A stretch of DNA of 11,500 nt, taken from Microcaldota archaeon (GTDB lineage Archaea > Micrarchaeota > Micrarchaeia > Norongarragalinales > Norongarragalinaceae). Within the stretch, counting starts at the first letter, position 1. Every line of letters starts with the position of its first letter. Location of the stretch: contig JACROM010000107.1 in assembly GCA_016214445.1 (NCBI GenBank), positions 1-11,500 on the forward strand, given 5' to 3'. Position numbers and translations under genes: made by a program. Of this stretch, positions 1-7,500 are shown piece after piece. Below the pieces are notes generated by a model. The model was given only the letters and a program-made list of their open reading frames with translations. It did not search any database and was not told where the DNA came from.

Positions 1-183
1 ACTAGCTAATTAATAAACTTTTTGGCGTTTTACCTCTTGAATTTTTAAAAAATCAAAAACCTATTGTATAAAACTGCAGAGTTAGGGATTGATAGTAGGT
101 GTTGTTCGCTGTTCTTTTTGCGCGTATGAACGCCATCAAGACATGGTGCCTATTGGACTATTTAAATTTTGCGCAGTATTTTT
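1..183. other. AT-rich gene-free stretch
   Basis: No convincing gene is seen here. The first 90 bases are strongly A/T-rich, including a near-palindromic A/T tract around 40-56. A TATA-like TTTAAATT lies near 160-167, but no credible plus-strand gene follows it. The open frame from 89 to 409 has an unusual composition, runs straight through the hairpin cluster and overlaps the end of aspS, so I do not treat it as coding. Confidence 0.5.
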
Positions 184-214
184 AGGCACTATGTTAAGGC
201 AGCAGCCTGTGCCT
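184..214. repeat. bulged hairpin upstream of the hairpin array
   Basis: An outer stem AGGCAC (184-189) pairs with GTGCCT (209-214). An inner stem AGGC (197-200) pairs with GCCT (205-208) around an AGCA loop. A 7-nt unpaired segment (190-196) bulges on the 5' side. It is the leftmost of six consecutive local inverted repeats in 184-362. It does not share the CAAA...TTTG core of the later four, so it may be a separate structure or chance. Confidence 0.45.
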
Positions 215-232
215 GTCTCTCGGGTCGCCTTT

Positions 233-251
233 TCTTTCTTAGGAAGAAAGA
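233..251. repeat. pyrimidine/purine hairpin TCTTTCTT-agg-AAGAAAGA
   Basis: A perfect 8-bp inverted repeat, 233-240 against 244-251, with a 3-nt loop. Its left arm sits within an 11-base tract (230-240) that is also exactly complementary to 380-390. The left arm therefore has two mutually exclusive partners, one local and one that would enclose the whole hairpin array. The AAGAAAGA of the right arm recurs directly at 380-387. Confidence 0.55.
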
Positions 252-256
252 CACGA

Positions 257-362
257 ACAAAGCCTCGCTGGCTTTGTAGTGTGCTTGCAAATGCGTCAAG
301 CATTTGCGGCATCACAAACTCGGAGAGTTTGCATGACGTTCGCAAAGCTTGGCTTTGCGACG
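257..362. repeat. array of four perfect hairpins with a CAAA...TTTG core
   Basis: Four perfect hairpins lie head to tail: 257-264/270-277, loop TCGCT; 287-294/300-307, loop GTCAA; 315-321/325-331, loop GGA; 340-348/352-360, loop TTG. All begin with CAAA in the 5' arm and end with TTTG in the 3' arm. The inner stem bases differ between copies (GCC/GGC, TGC/GCA, CTC/GAG, GC/GC) yet always remain complementary. CAAA starts at 258, 288, 315 and 343, so the period is 27-30 nt. The fourth stem can gain two more pairs past a one-base bulge (337-338 with 361-362). The array lies 3' of aspS. It could be a structured 3' end, a small RNA, or an intergenic repeat element; the sequence alone does not decide. 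Hairpins are symmetric, so strand is not assigned. Confidence 0.7.
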
Positions 363-375
363 AAATGCGGCCTAC

Positions 376-390
376 CGAAAAGAAAGAAAA
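376..390 (-). terminator. candidate T-rich terminator of the ftsZ-secE-spt5-aspS operon
   Basis: Read on the minus strand, the aspS stop codon is followed at once by a pyrimidine tract, TTTTCTTTCTTTTC. Archaeal RNA polymerase typically terminates at such U-rich stretches without needing a hairpin. A similar T-rich tract faces the other way at 230-240, so the gene-free segment is bracketed by oppositely directed tracts. The assignment rests only on position and composition. Confidence 0.4.
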
Positions 391-1680
391 TTACGGAAGC
401 AAACGATGACGATCGCGCGGGAACAGTGCACACTCTCTTATGTTCTTCTGCCCGGTGAGCTGCATCGTCAGACGCTCGGAGCCGATTGACCAGCCCGCGT
501 GGGGCGGGGCGCCGTAGCGGAAGGCGTCCACGTAGCTTTCGAAGTCTTCCGGGTTGAGTCCCCGTGTCTTGAGGGCTTTCACCAGCAGTTCGGGGTCGTG
601 GATGCGCTGCGCTCCTGACGAAATCTCCAGTCCCTTGTACATCAAGTCGAAAGCCCTGCATTTCTTGGGTTCGTCCTCGAACGGCATGGAATAAAAAGCT
701 CGGACTTGGGTCGGCCATTTCGTGATGAAGAAAGCCTCTTCGCCCAAAAGCGAAGGCATCTTCTGTTCCGCTTCCTTGGGGAAGTCGTGCCCCCACTCCA
801 CATCGTATTCGCCTTTCAGTTTTTCAAGGACGTGGTCGTAGGTGAAGCGCTTGATTTTCTTCAACGGTTTGACTTCGCTTTCCAAAAGCTTCAGGTCTTC
901 CTTCCTTTCCTTCGAGACAACTTCGAGTATGTGGAGAAACGTTTTCTCCAGAACATCCATCGCCCCTTCGTCGTCGGTGAAGGAGATTTCCGCATCCATT
1001 TGGGTGACTTCGTTCAAGTGAGTTGTAGTGTTGTGTTTCTCGGCCCGAAAAATCGTTGTTATCATGAAAACGCGGTCCATCCCGCCAACCAGCGCCAGCT
1101 GTTTGTAGAGTTGCGGTGACTGCGCCAAAAAAGCGTCCTTTTCGAAGTATTGCACGTGGAAAAGGTCGGCTCCGCCTTCTGTTGCGGTGCTCACTATGGT
1201 GGGCGGGTTGATTTCCTGGCAACCGAGTTCCATGAGTTTTTCGCGGAAGGCGCTTTGAGCGGTAGCGCGCACCCTCATTATTGCTGATGGTTTTGCTCTT
1301 CTCAGGTCTATGAAGCGTGCGTCGAGCCGTGTGTCTATCTCGGCCGGCACCTTGTCCGTCACGTCAAGTGGCACTTTCTTGTAGACTTTGCCCGCCATGG
1401 TGATGTTTGTCGGGTGTATTTCCACTCCCTTGGGCGCCTGCTTGTTTTTGGTTACCTTGCCTTCGCACATTATGGCGGTCTCCTTGACGAAGTGTTTAGC
1501 ATTCTCGGCTAGCTCCGGCGTTTCCTTCTTCTTTATGGTGAGCTGCGAGATGCCTGTGCGGTCGCGTAACAGTATGAAAAGTATTCCGCCCAAATCGCGC
1601 GTCTCGTGCACCCAGCCCGCTAGCTTGACTGTTTTTCCGTCAAGCTTGTCGTCCACTTGCCCGGCGTAGTGAGTCCTCAT
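391..1680 (-). CDS. aspS: aspartyl-tRNA synthetase, archaeal type, probably non-discriminating
   Basis: Class II synthetase that activates Asp with ATP and loads it onto tRNA in the cytosol. At 429 aa it has the normal archaeal length. The N-terminal OB-fold anticodon-binding domain spans roughly residues 1-105, followed by the catalytic domain. Class II motif 2 is seen at about 211-224 ([14 protein letters not shown]) and motif 3 at about 396-403 (GWSIGSER), and the protein ends in the usual LFPRDR...LLP tail. His25 and Pro83 align with Trp26 and Lys85 of the discriminating Thermococcus enzyme. His and Pro at these positions mark non-discriminating AspRS, which also charges tRNA-Asn with Asp for later amidation by GatCAB; this is inference from family knowledge. 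The MRTHY start matches family N-termini. No clear Shine-Dalgarno is seen. The start is 6 nt after the spt5 stop, so it is probably co-transcribed as the last gene of the operon. Confidence 0.96.
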   Translation of the reverse strand: MRTHYAGQVDDKLDGKTVKLAGWVHETRDLGGILFILLRDRTGISQLTIKKKETPELAENAKHFVKETAIMCEGKVTKNKQAPKGVEIHPTNITMAGKVYKKVPLDVTDKVPAEIDTRLDARFIDLRRAKPSAIMRVRATAQSAFREKLMELGCQEINPPTIVSTATEGGADLFHVQYFEKDAFLAQSPQLYKQLALVGGMDRVFMITTIFRAEKHNTTTHLNEVTQMDAEISFTDDEGAMDVLEKTFLHILEVVSKERKEDLKLLESEVKPLKKIKRFTYDHVLEKLKGEYDVEWGHDFPKEAEQKMPSLLGEEAFFITKWPTQVRAFYSMPFEDEPKKCRAFDLMYKGLEISSGAQRIHDPELLVKALKTRGLNPEDFESYVDAFRYGAPPHAGWSIGSERLTMQLTGQKNIRECALFPRDRHRLLP

Positions 1681-1686
1681 TTTTTA

Positions 1687-2139
1687 TCAGTTCGTGCTGC
1701 TCGACGGGAGTGCCTTGATGGTGCCCGTCTTGAGGGTGACTGGTATGGGCACGGCAACCTCTACGAGTTCTACAGTCACTTCTTCCTTGTCCTGGTCTAT
1801 GCGGATGACCTTGGCTTTCTCGCCCTTGAACGGCCCGGAAGTGATTTCTATCATGTCGCCCTTGTTCAGCAGGACTTCCTGCGGCTTGCTCTCTATCATT
1901 TCCTTTATTTCGTCGAATGCAATGGGCTTGTTGAGTACGCTTTTTACGTGCGGCACATTTGCTACAAGTTTCTTGGCCTCCACCTCGTCCGGGCTCTCCA
2001 CTATGATGTATCCCTTGAGCTTGTTGGAGACCAGTATGGCGCTTACTGGCGACTTCACTTTCTTGATCTTTTCGGAAAGCAGGTCAGCAACTATGTTTTC
2101 CTGTCCTGAGGTTACCCTGTAAGCAAGCAACACGTTCAT
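1687..2139 (-). CDS. spt5: transcription elongation factor Spt5 (NusG homologue)
   Basis: Archaeal Spt5 binds the clamp of RNA polymerase, usually with Spt4, and increases processivity. At 150 aa it has the typical archaeal length. The NGN domain covers about residues 1-85 and starts with a beta strand, LLAYRVTSGQE. A single KOW domain at about 90-130 carries the motif GDMIEITSGPFKGEKAKV. The C-terminal tail is short and Ser-rich. The ATG overlaps the secE stop by one base (TAATG), and a GAGG lies 2 nt upstream inside secE, which points to translational coupling. In many archaea secE-spt5 is followed by ribosomal protein L11; here aspS follows instead. Confidence 0.96.
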   Translation of the reverse strand: MNVLLAYRVTSGQENIVADLLSEKIKKVKSPVSAILVSNKLKGYIIVESPDEVEAKKLVANVPHVKSVLNKPIAFDEIKEMIESKPQEVLLNKGDMIEITSGPFKGEKAKVIRIDQDKEEVTVELVEVAVPIPVTLKTGTIKALPSSSTN

Positions 2140-2315
2140 TACCTCAGGTAGTGGGCGCCTATGTTGATGACGAACCCTATCATGCCTATTATGGTTATTC
2201 CGAGCGCGGTGATGAACGCCATCTGCGTGTATTCTGGCCCGCGCGGCTTGTGCGTTACTGCTACCACTCTTTCGGACTGCTTGATGAATTCCGTTATCTT
2301 TTCGCCTATGTTCAT
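2139..2315 (-). CDS. secE: preprotein translocase subunit SecE / Sec61-gamma
   Basis: Small essential subunit of the SecYE channel in the cytoplasmic membrane. The protein is 58 aa: a short amphipathic N-terminal helix (residues 3-20), the conserved segment with KPRGPEY at about 23-29, and one transmembrane helix at about 34-53. This is the standard archaeal layout. I chose the ATG at 2315, giving MNIGEK. An in-frame TTG at 2327 would add four residues but would overlap the ftsZ stop. With the ATG, the start lies 4 nt after the ftsZ stop, and a GGAG within the ftsZ end lies about 13 nt upstream. The ftsZ-secE-spt5 order is common in archaea. Confidence 0.93.
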   Translation of the reverse strand: MNIGEKITEFIKQSERVVAVTHKPRGPEYTQMAFITALGITIIGMIGFVINIGAHYLR

Positions 2316-2319
2316 GTTT

Positions 2320-3444
2320 TTACACAAACTCCAAGTCTAGGTCTTCTGCCTGGGTTTTGTTCTGCTGCATCGGCCCGCCTTTTATGCCCGAGATGACCGC
2401 CAAAACGCGCACGGCGTTCTTTTCCAGGTTGTCATCTATTGTGACGCCCCATATGACGTGCGAGTCCTTCGACATCCTCGATGATATGGCGTTGACTGCG
2501 GCTTCGGCTTCCCCAAGCGTCATGTCCTTGCCGCCCGTTATGTTTATGAGCGCGCGGTCCGCGTCGCCTATGTCGAGGTCAAGAAGAGGCGAGGAAACCG
2601 CTTTTTCAGCTGCCTCTATTACCCTGTTCTGGTGGTCGGGTTTGCTTACTTCGCCCAAACCTATCATGGCCTGCCCGCCTTTTTCGAGTATGGTGCGAAC
2701 ATCAGCGAAGTCGAGGTTGACCAAGCCGGGCTTCGTCACCAGTTCGCTTATTCCTTTCACCGCATTTGCGAGAACCATGTCCGCTGTCTTGAATGCAGCG
2801 TTGAGCGGCAGGTCCGACACGAAGTACAGCAGCTTGTCATTGGGGATGGATATGGTGGTGTTGGCTTCCTTCTTCAGGTTTTCCAGGCCTTCAAGTGCGT
2901 TCCTCATCCTCTTGGAGCCTTCTGAAGTGAACGGAAGGGTTGTAACTGCGACGCACAAGGCTCCGGCGTCCTTTGCTGCTTTTGCGATTATGGGCGCTCC
3001 GCCTGTTCCTGTTCCGCCGCCGAGTCCGCATGTCACGAAAACTAGGTCGGCGTCTTTGAAGAGTTCGCGTATCTGCTGTTCGCTCTCTTCAGCAGCTGCC
3101 TTGCCGATTTCCGGGTTGGAGCCAGCGCCCCGTCCTCTTGTCTTGTTCTTGCCGAGCAGCACTTTCTTGTCCGCAGGAATGCGTAGCAGGTGCTGCGCGT
3201 CGGTGTTCATGGCTATGAACGTGACGTCGAATATTCCGACTTCCTTCATCCTCGCGAGGGTGTTGCACCCGGAGCCTCCTGCGCCGACCACGTAGATTTT
3301 GGGGCTGCTCTGCTTCAGGAACTCCATCAGCGCCTTGTCTTCCTCGGAGACGTTGCTGAAGTCTATTGTGTTGTTTCTCCTCATTATTTCGTCATATCTC
3401 GGATCCATACGTGTTCTACCCAATAGGGGTGTAATTGACAACAT
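2320..3444 (-). CDS. ftsZ: cell division GTPase FtsZ (archaeal FtsZ1-like)
   Basis: Tubulin-like GTPase that polymerises into the division ring. At 374 aa it has a normal length. The nucleotide-binding start VVGAGGSGCNT is at residues 52-62, the tubulin signature GGGTGTG at 142-148, and the T7 synergy loop NLDFADV at 243-249 with both aspartates, so GTP hydrolysis should be intact. An extension of about 50 residues precedes the GTPase domain, as in euryarchaeal FtsZ1. The C-terminal tail is short and acidic, ending DLDLEFV. The ATG at 3444 has GAGG at 3452-3455 (7-nt spacing), which favours it; Met13 at 3408 is a possible alternative. It is the first gene of the minus-strand operon and drives the downstream secE, spt5 and aspS. 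Confidence 0.97.
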   Translation of the reverse strand: MLSITPLLGRTRMDPRYDEIMRRNNTIDFSNVSEEDKALMEFLKQSSPKIYVVGAGGSGCNTLARMKEVGIFDVTFIAMNTDAQHLLRIPADKKVLLGKNKTRGRGAGSNPEIGKAAAEESEQQIRELFKDADLVFVTCGLGGGTGTGGAPIIAKAAKDAGALCVAVTTLPFTSEGSKRMRNALEGLENLKKEANTTISIPNDKLLYFVSDLPLNAAFKTADMVLANAVKGISELVTKPGLVNLDFADVRTILEKGGQAMIGLGEVSKPDHQNRVIEAAEKAVSSPLLDLDIGDADRALINITGGKDMTLGEAEAAVNAISSRMSKDSHVIWGVTIDDNLEKNAVRVLAVISGIKGGPMQQNKTQAEDLDLEFV

Positions 3445-3564
3445 TCCTATTCCTCAACGCATTAATAATTGTTTCTATGTGTTCAGTTTTGTTCTTTTCC
3501 CTTTTTCCTGTTTTTAGCATTTACAGGCCTTGATTTAAATGTCTTAAGCCATAATACTGTTCAC
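3445..3564. promoter_or_regulatory. divergent promoter region between ftsZ operon and DUF1858 gene
   Basis: This 120-bp gene-free segment must hold the promoters for both directions. The palindromic ATTTAAAT at 3533-3540 is well placed for the plus strand. For the minus strand, an A/T stretch at 3461-3470 (ATTAATAATT) is a candidate TATA but is close to the ftsZ start at 3444. The alternatives are that ATTTAAAT serves both directions, giving a 5' leader of about 60 nt, or that translation begins at 3408. A pyrimidine-rich plus-strand stretch (3483-3516) lies between them. Confidence 0.5.
3533..3540 (+). promoter_or_regulatory. TATA-like box of the DUF1858 gene
   Basis: ATTTAAAT ends 24 nt before the ATG at 3565. 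Archaeal transcription usually starts about 25 nt downstream of the TATA centre, which would place the 5' end at or within a few bases of the start codon. A leaderless or nearly leaderless transcript is therefore predicted, in keeping with the lack of a Shine-Dalgarno before 3565. Confidence 0.5.
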
Positions 3565-3792
3565 ATGGAAAGGATAACGACGGAGATGCCAATCAACGAT
3601 TTGCTGGCCAAGCACCCTTCAGCTGTCAGGGTTTTCCTTGCGCATGGCCTGCATTGCTTCGGTTGCGCTGCTGCTGTTTCCGAGAACATAGGCCAGGGCG
3701 CAAAAGCTCATGGGCTTAGCGACGAGCAAGTAGCGAAGTTGATTGACGAAATAAACGAGGTTGTGGAAGAGGATGAAAAAGCAGGGCAATAG
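3565..3792 (+). CDS. DUF1858-family CxxC disulfide protein
   Basis: A 75-aa cytosolic protein matching the DUF1858 / hybrid-cluster-protein-associated redox disulfide family. It has the N-terminal pattern ITTEMPINDLLAKHPSA, then FLAHGLHCFGCAAA with Cys31 and Cys34, and a C-terminal helical segment ending in acidic and lysine residues. The family is thought to use the CxxC in thiol-disulfide or metal-linked chemistry; the substrate is unknown. The frame stays open upstream to about 3469, but that stretch translates to a Phe/Cys-rich low-quality sequence and contains the TATA-like box. The ATG at 3565, giving MERITTEMP, is therefore the likely start. The gene overlaps the next one by 20 nt, which suggests joint expression. 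Confidence 0.88.
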   Translation: MERITTEMPINDLLAKHPSAVRVFLAHGLHCFGCAAAVSENIGQGAKAHGLSDEQVAKLIDEINEVVEEDEKAGQ

Positions 3793-4051
3793 TTTGCATT
3801 TGATGGAGTGGCTGGCCGAAGGGGCAAAGAGCGTTGCTTTTTCCGCTTTCTATCTTATGGTGGCTTTCTCGTTGGTGGTGAGCTTGGCGGCCCAGAGGCT
3901 GCCTGGCGAAGCGCTTCCGCACGCCGCAATCGCGTTGCTGTTGCTTATTTTGATTGCTCTTCTGTTCGTGTGTGTTGTTGGAGATGAAACCAAGCGTATC
4001 GCAGGGAAGTATACTGGACGTTACCGCCGACGCCATCGTAAACCCCGCTAA
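3773..4051 (+). CDS. small two-helix membrane protein, unknown function
   Basis: I do not recognise this 92-aa protein. Two hydrophobic helices are clear: about residues 20-40 and about 50-69, the second a run of Leu/Ile/Ala. A short loop (RLPGEALP) separates them. The C-terminal tail, residues 71-92, is strongly basic, so the tail is probably cytosolic by the positive-inside rule. The ATG at 3773 has GAGG directly before it and overlaps the DUF1858 gene by 20 nt; ATG 3803 is an alternative start. The 3' end overlaps the macro-domain gene by 68 nt in another frame, and the basic tail is encoded in that shared stretch. The two clean helices argue for a real gene, since shadows seldom give them, but the overlap keeps confidence moderate. 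Confidence 0.55.
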   Translation: MKKQGNSLHLMEWLAEGAKSVAFSAFYLMVAFSLVVSLAAQRLPGEALPHAAIALLLLILIALLFVCVVGDETKRIAGKYTGRYRRRHRKPR

Positions 4052-4460
4052 CTCCTACGGAGCCATGGGCGGCGGGCTGGCAGGCGTAATCCGCAGGCGA
4101 GGAGGCCAGGAGATAGAGAAGGAAGCCATGGCCAAGGCGCCTATTCCAATAGGTTCGGCAGTAACAACCACTGGCGGCGACCTGAAGTTCAGAATCATCC
4201 ATTCCCCCACCATGGAAGTGCCCGGAAAAACCACCTTGGAGAACGTCCGCATGGCAGTGCGCGCTGCACTTGAGGAAGCGAAAAAACAAGGGTTCAAGCG
4301 GATAGCGATGCCGGGCATGGGCACGGGCGTAGGCGGTTTGGCTTTCGAGGATTCCGCGAAAGTGATGCTCGAAGAAATCCGCTCTTTTGGCGGTGACCTG
4401 GAAATCCTGCTGGTTGACGTTAGGCAGGAAATGGCTGACGCATGGAATGCGCGCCTGTAA
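3984..4460 (+). CDS. macro-domain protein (ADP-ribose / O-acetyl-ADP-ribose type)
   Basis: A 158-aa stand-alone macro domain. Family members bind ADP-ribose and often remove it, or its acetyl ester, from proteins or small molecules. Visible motifs are DAIVNPANSYGAMGGGLAG at 16-34, covering the distal-ribose and catalytic loop, and MPGMGTGVGG at about 109-118, the diphosphate loop. The usual Asp of the GDI motif, which contacts adenine in AF1521, is Ser here (QGSIL at 7-11), so binding details may differ. The ATG at 3984 gives MKPSVSQG, a fitting N-terminus; GGAG abuts it with no spacer. A TTG start at 3954 is less likely. The gene overlaps the membrane gene upstream by 68 nt and is the last of the three-gene cluster. 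Confidence 0.92.
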   Translation: MKPSVSQGSILDVTADAIVNPANSYGAMGGGLAGVIRRRGGQEIEKEAMAKAPIPIGSAVTTTGGDLKFRIIHSPTMEVPGKTTLENVRMAVRAALEEAKKQGFKRIAMPGMGTGVGGLAFEDSAKVMLEEIRSFGGDLEILLVDVRQEMADAWNARL

Positions 4461-4475
4461 CTACTACATGGTTGC

Positions 4476-4484
4476 ATTTAAAAA
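4476..4484 (+). promoter_or_regulatory. TATA-like box of the giant surface protein gene
   Basis: ATTTAAAAA lies 53 nt before the GTG start, between the macro gene and the giant gene. Transcription would begin near 4502-4508, leaving a 5' leader of about 30 nt that carries the Shine-Dalgarno sequence. This suggests the surface protein has its own promoter rather than depending on the upstream cluster. Confidence 0.45.
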
Positions 4485-4524
4485 GGGGTTTCGGCTCAAT
4501 TTGGTGATAGTTAAGTAGTTATTA

Positions 4525-4531
4525 GAGGGGG
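4525..4531 (+). promoter_or_regulatory. ribosome binding site for the GTG start at 4538
   Basis: GAGGGGG is followed 6 nt later by the GTG. This strong purine tract decides in favour of a GTG start, immediately followed by a typical signal peptide. Confidence 0.7.
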
Positions 4532-4537
4532 ACGAGG

Positions 4538-7500
4538 GTGCGGGTTTTCAGATTCATTGTCATTTTGGCAGTCTGTTCGCTATTGTTGCCGGCTTTTGTT
4601 TATGCTGGCAAAAATGATGCGTTTGCCGTGCGTGATGTGCAGGTTTTGTCTGTTAAAGAGTACGCTGATGGTTCGACCGAGGTCGTTGAAACAACCGAAA
4701 ACGGGGTCCACAAGCGAAAATACTTTTCAGGTTTATCGGAATCGCCGGATATGCTCTCTGGATACAGGTTGCCTTCGGAGAAGGTTTCCGCAGGCGGTTT
4801 CGATTACGGTTATTCGGCCCAATATTATCGCGGGGTTCCGGTTTACGGGGCGCACACCACTAACGTTGCAAAAAATGGCAAACTTGTTTTGGTTGACTCC
4901 CGCGAGTATCCCGATGTTTCGCCCTCCAACTCTGTTGTCCTGTCGTCCCAAGAGGCAAGCGCGTTGTTTGAAAAAGAAGCAGGCGCGCCCCCTAAAACCA
5001 GTTCACTGGTAGTCATGCCTCTGGAAAGAGAGAACGGGTTCGATTACCGTTTTGCTTGGAAGATAGAGTTTCCTTTCGTTCTGGAAAAAATGGCGGAACT
5101 GACTTACTTTTTAGACGCGCAAACAGGCAGAGTATTGAAGAGAGAAAACAATACTTTGAGTTCAACAGTTTCCGGCTACGTTACTGGCTCGGTGTACCCG
5201 AAGTACCCTTCACGGCCGGCGCAAGACGTTGCGATAGCGTACGAGAATGTTTCTGCAGGCGGCAACAACACAACAACAAACTCAAGCGGAGCTTTCACGG
5301 TAACTGGCTTGAGCGGAAACGTCACCCTGTACTCCGGCTTGGGCGGTCCTTTCGCGAGCGTAGAGAACGCAGCCCAGGCAAGATCTAACCATTCGGTCAA
5401 CTTGGCAGTACCCGCAGCGCACAACTGGAGCTGGAACGAGTCGGATCGGTCCTACAGGAAGGAAGAGACTAACGTTTTTTATCACACCAACCTTGTCCGC
5501 GGTTTTTTCCTGGGATTTAATGTCACTGAAATGAATTTTCAAATGCTCGCTACGGTCGCCTATCCAGATTACTGCAACGCGTATGCATCCGGCGGAACGC
5601 GCATTGTTTTCTTCGGCGCGGGCGGCGGGTGTGAAGCAACGTCGTTGGGAAGTGACATAATCTACCACGAATACACCCATAACGTCATATTAACGCTTTA
5701 CAGGGGCGTTGGCATAACAAACAGTGAATACTGGGCCGTCCACGAGGGCGCTGCCGACTACGTTGCAGCAACAATAACGAACGACTCGATGATAGGCGAG
5801 GAAATATTCCCGTCGCCAATCCGCTACCTGAACAATACGTTGCGTTACAGTAATCGTACTGGCGAGCCGCATGATGACGGGCGGATATTCGCTGGCGCAC
5901 TATGGAATTTGAGCGCGGCAATAGGATCGAATCTCACAACAATGCTTTTGGTATCTGCTATGCGGATGCATGGACAAAGTTTTTCAGATTACGCGAGCAA
6001 CATGATTGTGGCGGACGACGACAACGCCAACCTAACGGATGGCACGCCGCACCTGCGGCAGCTATGCGCGGAGTTCCACTCAAACCGCGGAATTAATTCG
6101 CCGTTTTGTGTAGCACAACCTCCGGCAAACACCGCTCAAGCTGCTTACTACATTAGAGCCGCCGTTCCCGTAAGGGATTACAACACGAGTTCCGTAAGCA
6201 TCAACGTACCTCAAAACCAGAGCGGAAGCATAAGGCTGCTTCGGACGTTCGTCAATATAACCCACACGTGGATAGGTGACCTTGCTGTAACGCTGGTGTC
6301 GCCTAATAACACCCAGATTGTTCTCCACCGCTATTCTGGAGGAAGCGCCGACAATCTGGTTAGGTGGTACGAGAACGAATCCGCATCAGCCAGCGGCACT
6401 CTAGATTATTTAATCAACCAGTCGCCTGCAGGAAACTGGACTTTGAGTGTTTACGATGGGGCAGGCGCGGATGAAGGCCGAATAAACGAGTTCAGGCTGT
6501 TGTTTTATTTAGATGACGTCACTGCCACTCCTTCTCCTTCACCTGCAAACGATACCTTGAGCATTTCGACTGGTGAGCGCAACTTCCCGACATCTTCAAC
6601 TGACACGCAAACAGTCGGCCTTAGTTTTGTGCGCGTTTCATCCGGCTTAGGCTCTGCTTTCGATTTTGGCTCAGCTAGAACTGATGTCTTCTACTATATT
6701 ACAGACAATGCTACGGCAGGAAGCGGCTCGACTGGAACCATATTCTACCCGCGTTCAGACGGATACTTCGCGCCGTATTATGCCCCGAACAGCAACGCCA
6801 CGGCTACCTATCTAACAACCCTCCCGTACTTCAGCCTTACTTCAAGGCTCTATCTTAGGGCCTATAATTCGTCGGCTCAGTGCCCAACCCTAGGGCCAGT
6901 TGTGAACGGCACCGACCTCTCGATTAACCAATCACTCGCGAGCAATAGGATCAGACTTGCTGCGCCCGTAACACTCGGGCCTAGCAATGTGAGTGGGCAA
7001 ATGTCGCAATGGTACGCATACCACATAACTAACGGTAACGGCGCAAATTTGTCAATTGATGCTTCATATGTTAACGTCGCCTGTTCAAGCGGGGTTTTCA
7101 TCTACAACCTCGAAGAAGGTTATAATGGGTATGTAGAAGAGGTCGCATCTGGTTCAGCCGGCGTCGCGTACAACACCACGCACAACTTTGTTAACTATAC
7201 TTATGGTCCTAGAACAGCGGATATCCAGTTTACTTCCGGTGGAATATCTTATGGTCAAACAGATCCCACAGGTGCCAAGACAATATGGATACCGGAGTAC
7301 ACTAACACAGCTGAAACTAGCCTTGGGGCCTTCGCGTTTGACGTAAGCTATGGTGACCAGGCCACGCCACGCTTCTCTTCAGCAACCGGCCCCGCAACAG
7401 CTGGCTATGCTTACGCCTACACAGCGTCTGGAGCAGACTGGACTACGTCCGTAGAAGCGGGTTTTGTTTCCCCGAGAGGCAGCGTTCTGGCTTCTATTCT

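Noticed and set aside
257..362. CRISPR array
   Set aside because: The period is about 28 nt, but each unit is itself a hairpin with only 5-9 nt between units. There are no identical repeats and no spacers of normal length.
1..390. tRNA or rRNA gene
   Set aside because: No cloverleaf with T-arm or anticodon features could be traced, and the hairpins are perfect and lack the conserved tRNA positions.
89..409. 106-aa plus-strand open frame at the left edge
   Set aside because: It runs through all the hairpins, has Cys/Trp/Arg-rich composition without a recognisable domain, and overlaps the aspS end. The hairpin DNA explains the sequence better than coding does.
2151..3295. Long plus-strand open frames opposite secE and ftsZ
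   Set aside because: They are antisense to clearly recognised genes and show no domain or start signal of their own.
4458..4521. 8-bp inverted repeat TAACTACT / AGTAGTTA between the macro gene and the giant gene
   Set aside because: The arms are 48 nt apart and short, one includes the macro stop codon, and chance is a good explanation.
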